Assembly: GCA_905213155.1 (NCBI GenBank)
Contig: CAJMHI010000067.1
Span: 1-7,997, forward strand
DNA from: an uncultured Acidaminococcus sp.
Lineage (GTDB): Bacteria > Bacillota > Negativicutes > Acidaminococcales > Acidaminococcaceae
Length of the DNA: 7,997 bases
Direction: 5' to 3'
The notes below the pieces were generated by a model, which worked only from the letters and a program-made list of their open reading frames with translations, was not told the DNA's origin and ran no database searches. Below, in pieces: positions 5,951 through 7,997 of this stretch (positions are counted from its first letter, which is position 1; every line of letters begins with the position of its first letter). The position numbers and the translations under genes were made by a program.

Positions 5951-5994
5951 CGGTTCCTATAGGGATAGTTTGTTTTCCTGTAGGAACCGTTTTT
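5951..5994. terminator. Strong intrinsic terminator after gltS, shared with convergent iclR
   Basis: CGGTTCCTATAGG (5951-5963) pairs with CCTGTAGGAACCG (5977-5989) over 13 bp including one G-U, with a 13-nt loop, followed by TTTTT (5990-5994). On the minus strand the stem is followed by TCTTTCATTTTTTG, a weaker U-rich tail, so it may also stop iclR transcripts. It lies 160 nt after gltS and about 45 nt after the iclR stop. Confidence 0.85.
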
Positions 5995-6036
5995 ACGATA
6001 TCTGTGCTTTATTCGTTTACAAACTTAGAGGAAACC

Positions 6037-6831
6037 TCAAAAAATGAAATCAGAACTGTTGAATTGCTCCGCATTCAGGTAAGTTTCAATTTTTTCTTTT
6101 TCATAAAGCAGGACAAGTTTTGTTAATTCTGTTTTGTTCTTGTCGAGACGAAAAGTCGGGGTACTTACACTCAATGCAGCAATAATTTTCCCTTCTGAAC
6201 GCAAGGGCGTTGCTAAACAGGTAAGATACTTTGAACATTCTTCATACTCGCTGGCAATCTGTGTTCTGCGGATTTCTTGCAATTCTTTTTCTAGCTTGAT
6301 GAAAGACGTGATCGTTTGTGATGTCCGAACACGGAGACCATATGGATAGAGGGCTCGTAATTCATCTAACGAATGTTCACTTAACAGTGCTTTTCCTAAT
6401 GCAGTGCAGTAGGCAGGGAGGCGCTTCCCCACATGAGAAACTAAACGGATGGCTTCTTTGTTATCGACTTTAGCAAGATAGAGTACATCGGAATTATCTA
6501 AAATCCCCAGTTGGCAAATTTCACCAACCTGGTTAACAATAGAAAGCATCTCTTCGTGGAAAAACTGAATAGTATTTCTGTTGTTAGTGTAAGATTCTCC
6601 GACGCAAAAAGCAGAGATACCAATTGTATATTTTCCAGTCGTTTTTTCGTGAAGAACAAATTTCCTAAAGCATAAAGTACGTAGCACTGGAAACAGAGTT
6701 CCTTTCGCAGCTGAAATTTTGTCGGCAATTTCAGATAGAGTAAAGCCGTCGGTATTGGAGGCCAATAATTCCAAGATGTCCAAGACTCTGGTCGTTGGTC
6801 GATGCGGTGAAAATGGATCTTTGGTAACCAT
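6037..6831 (-). CDS. IclR-family transcriptional regulator
   Basis: The product is 264 residues, normal for IclR proteins. The open frame extends upstream to 7086, but that part is non-coding promoter DNA overlapping the start of the kdgT-like gene. ATG 6831 has AAAGGAAC about 7 nt upstream and begins MVTKDPFSPHRPTTRVLDILELL, the usual start of the winged helix-turn-helix (about 12-70, including GFTLSEIADKISAAKGTLFPVLRTL). The effector domain (about 85-255) shows the hallmark GKRLPAYCTALGKALL (135-150) and the terminal pattern ECSKYLTCLATPL ... IIAALSVSTPTFRL. IclR proteins act as dimers of dimers and bind small carboxylates. It is divergent from a 2-keto-3-deoxygluconate permease gene, which is almost certainly its target, comparable to KdgR controlling KdgT in enterobacteria. 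Confidence 0.93.
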   Translation of the reverse strand: MVTKDPFSPHRPTTRVLDILELLASNTDGFTLSEIADKISAAKGTLFPVLRTLCFRKFVLHEKTTGKYTIGISAFCVGESYTNNRNTIQFFHEEMLSIVNQVGEICQLGILDNSDVLYLAKVDNKEAIRLVSHVGKRLPAYCTALGKALLSEHSLDELRALYPYGLRVRTSQTITSFIKLEKELQEIRRTQIASEYEECSKYLTCLATPLRSEGKIIAALSVSTPTFRLDKNKTELTKLVLLYEKEKIETYLNAEQFNSSDFIF

Positions 6832-6854
6832 AAGAGTTCCTTTCCAAAACATGG

Positions 6855-6886
6855 TTCGAATATCCGAAAGCATATTTATTATACCA
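6855..6886 (-). promoter_or_regulatory. Extended -10 promoter of iclR with a dyad in the leader
   Basis: On the minus strand TGGTATAAT (6886-6878) is a perfect extended -10 box; no good -35 is needed or seen. Transcription would start near 6871. TTCGAATATCCGAA (6855-6868), a palindrome with one mismatched pair, lies just downstream of that point and before the SD. This is a position where a bound repressor would block transcription. Confidence 0.55.
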
Positions 6887-6924
6887 TGAAATGATAGAAA
6901 AATCGCAGATATTCCGTTGCCAAA

Positions 6925-6975
6925 ACAACATGGATAAAAAACCATATTGTACATAAAAATAGACTTAACTATTAT
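6925..6975 (+). promoter_or_regulatory. Probable promoter of the kdgT-like gene with an IclR-type inverted repeat
   Basis: TTGTAC (6947-6952), 17 nt and TATTAT (6970-6975) form a good promoter, with a start near 6982 and a leader of about 35 nt. ACAACATGG (6925-6933) and CCATATTGT (6942-6950) are inverted repeats matching at 8 of 9 positions around an 8-bp gap. The right arm overlaps the -35 box. The location suits a regulator of this gene, most simply the adjacent IclR protein. Confidence 0.55.
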
Positions 6976-7016
6976 AAGGATATAGTTCAATAAGAGGTTT
7001 GGAGAGGGGGAGACAC

Positions 7017-7997
7017 ATGAAAATTTTAGAGAATGTAAAAAAAGTGCCTGCTGGAATGATGGTGGTCCCGATGATCTTAGGGTCATTGATCAATACATTC
7101 ATACCAGAAGTTGTAAAAATTGGGTCTTTCACGACGGCTACTTTTACCAGTGCGGGATCCGCAACAGCAATCGGGATACAGCTCTTTTGCTTAGGGACGA
7201 CATTACAGTTGGCAGATATGCCAAAAGTATTAAAGCGTGGTGGGTTGCTTTTACTTTCTAAGTTTATCATTGGCGCTGCTATCGGGATTGTTGTAGGATT
7301 GCTATGTGGAAAAGCGGGATTTTTGGGGTTAACGACTCTTGCAATTATTAGTGCAGTCACTAATTCCAACGGGTCTGTGTATCTGGCTCTTATGACAGAG
7401 TTCGGGGATGAGACAGATTGTGCCAGCATGGCATTACTGACAATTAATGATGGACCGTTTTTAACCTTAGTCGCTATGGGAGCCTCTGGTCTGGCAAATA
7501 TTCCCCTGATTGCCTTGATCGCTGCGATTGGGCCGTTATTAGTGGGTATGATTCTGGGAAACTTGGATAAAGAGATTCAAAAGACACTGGCTCCTGCGGG
7601 AAGTATTCTGATTCCCTTTGTTGGATTCTGCCTGGGGGCTGGAATCAAATTGACGAATCTGGCAAAAGGTGGAATGGGAGGAATCTTGTTAGGACTGATT
7701 TGCTGTTTTGTCGGTGGAATCTTTATACTGGCCTGTGAACGTTTTATTGGACATAGACCAGGATATGCGGCTTGGGGCGTATCTACAACTGCTGGAAATG
7801 CAGTTGCCGTACCGGCCGCAGTTGCATTAATTGATCCAGCCTGGGCTCCCTATGAACCGGTTGCAACGGCACAAGTTGCAGCGGCGGCTGTTGTTACGGC
7901 GATTTTAGTACCGTTTATTACATCGTGGTGGGCGAAGAAGTATGGTTGTCCGAAGCTTCCACTTGCTGGGCAAGACTTTAGCAAAGAATCTGTTATT
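7017..7997 (+). CDS. kdgT: 2-keto-3-deoxygluconate permease, KdgT family (3' end cut by window edge)
   Basis: The frame runs 327 codons from ATG 7017 to the right edge with no stop. The E. coli protein is about this long, so only a few residues are missing. A purine-rich SD, GGAGAGGGGG (7001-7010), precedes the start. The N-terminus KKVPAGMMVVPMILGSLINTF is diagnostic of KdgT. Other family motifs are AVTNSNGSVYLAL (113-125), EFGDETD (128-134), TINDGPFLTLVAMG (142-155) and STTAGNAVAVPAAVAL (256-271). About ten hydrophobic segments indicate an inner-membrane carrier. The family imports 2-keto-3-deoxygluconate with protons, a pectin and alginate breakdown product. Whether the substrate is exactly this sugar acid cannot be read from sequence. 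It is divergent from iclR, and catabolic genes may follow beyond the edge. Confidence 0.92.
   Translation, partial: MKILENVKKVPAGMMVVPMILGSLINTFIPEVVKIGSFTTATFTSAGSATAIGIQLFCLGTTLQLADMPKVLKRGGLLLLSKFIIGAAIGIVVGLLCGKAGFLGLTTLAIISAVTNSNGSVYLALMTEFGDETDCASMALLTINDGPFLTLVAMGASGLANIPLIALIAAIGPLLVGMILGNLDKEIQKTLAPAGSILIPFVGFCLGAGIKLTNLAKGGMGGILLGLICCFVGGIFILACERFIGHRPGYAAWGVSTTAGNAVAVPAAVALIDPAWAPYEPVATAQVAAAAVVTAILVPFITSWWAKKYGCPKLPLAGQDFSKESVI

Noticed and set aside
6832..7086. N-terminal extension of the iclR frame (85 extra codons)
   Set aside because: It has no SD at its start, covers the divergent promoters and overlaps the beginning of the kdgT-like gene. ATG 6831 gives a normal IclR length with an SD.
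6965..7429. 154-codon minus-strand frame
   Set aside because: It lies opposite the clearly coding kdgT-like gene and has no recognisable domain; an antisense shadow.

Overview
The window reads as chromosomal DNA from an anaerobic, low-to-moderate-GC member of the Bacillota. A Negativicutes-like lineage is possible but not proven. The basis is strong AGGAGG-type ribosome binding sites, TTGNNN/TATNAT-type promoters, short hairpin-plus-U-tract terminators and the gene families present. Nothing here is a phage, IS element, CRISPR array or RNA gene. The theme is uptake and breakdown of small carboxylic or keto acids, arranged as three neighbouring regulator-plus-target modules.

Module 1 (1-2203): an aldolase of the MhpE/DmpG type (DRE-TIM metallolyase) on the minus strand, cut by the left edge, is divergent from a LysR-family regulator. 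Their shared intergenic region holds a 14-bp perfect palindrome, a repeated AATTATCA word and a palindrome over the lysR -10 box.

Spacer (2204-2848): two stacked terminators follow lysR. Next is a tiny minus-strand gene (60 aa) that forms a complete transcription unit with its own extended -10 promoter, SD and terminator. After it come two copies of a TTTTGnCAAAA palindrome.

Module 2 (2849-5994): an AT-rich gntR (FCD subfamily), an M29-aminopeptidase/NicX-like metalloenzyme and a GltS-type sodium/glutamate symporter, closed by a strong terminator. The same 11-mer, TATAGAATATA, lies just upstream of both gntR and the metalloenzyme gene. This suggests one operator class for a self-regulated import-and-degrade operon.

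Module 3 (6037-7997): an IclR-family regulator on the minus strand is divergent from a KdgT-type 2-keto-3-deoxygluconate permease that runs off the right edge at about full length. Each has a readable promoter with an inverted repeat next to it.

The most unusual points are the aldolase, whose otherwise clear MhpE-like chain lacks the expected catalytic His and Tyr, and the pairing of a NicX/M29-like enzyme with a GltS carrier under a GntR regulator, for which I know no defined pathway. No wholly new defence or mobile system is visible.
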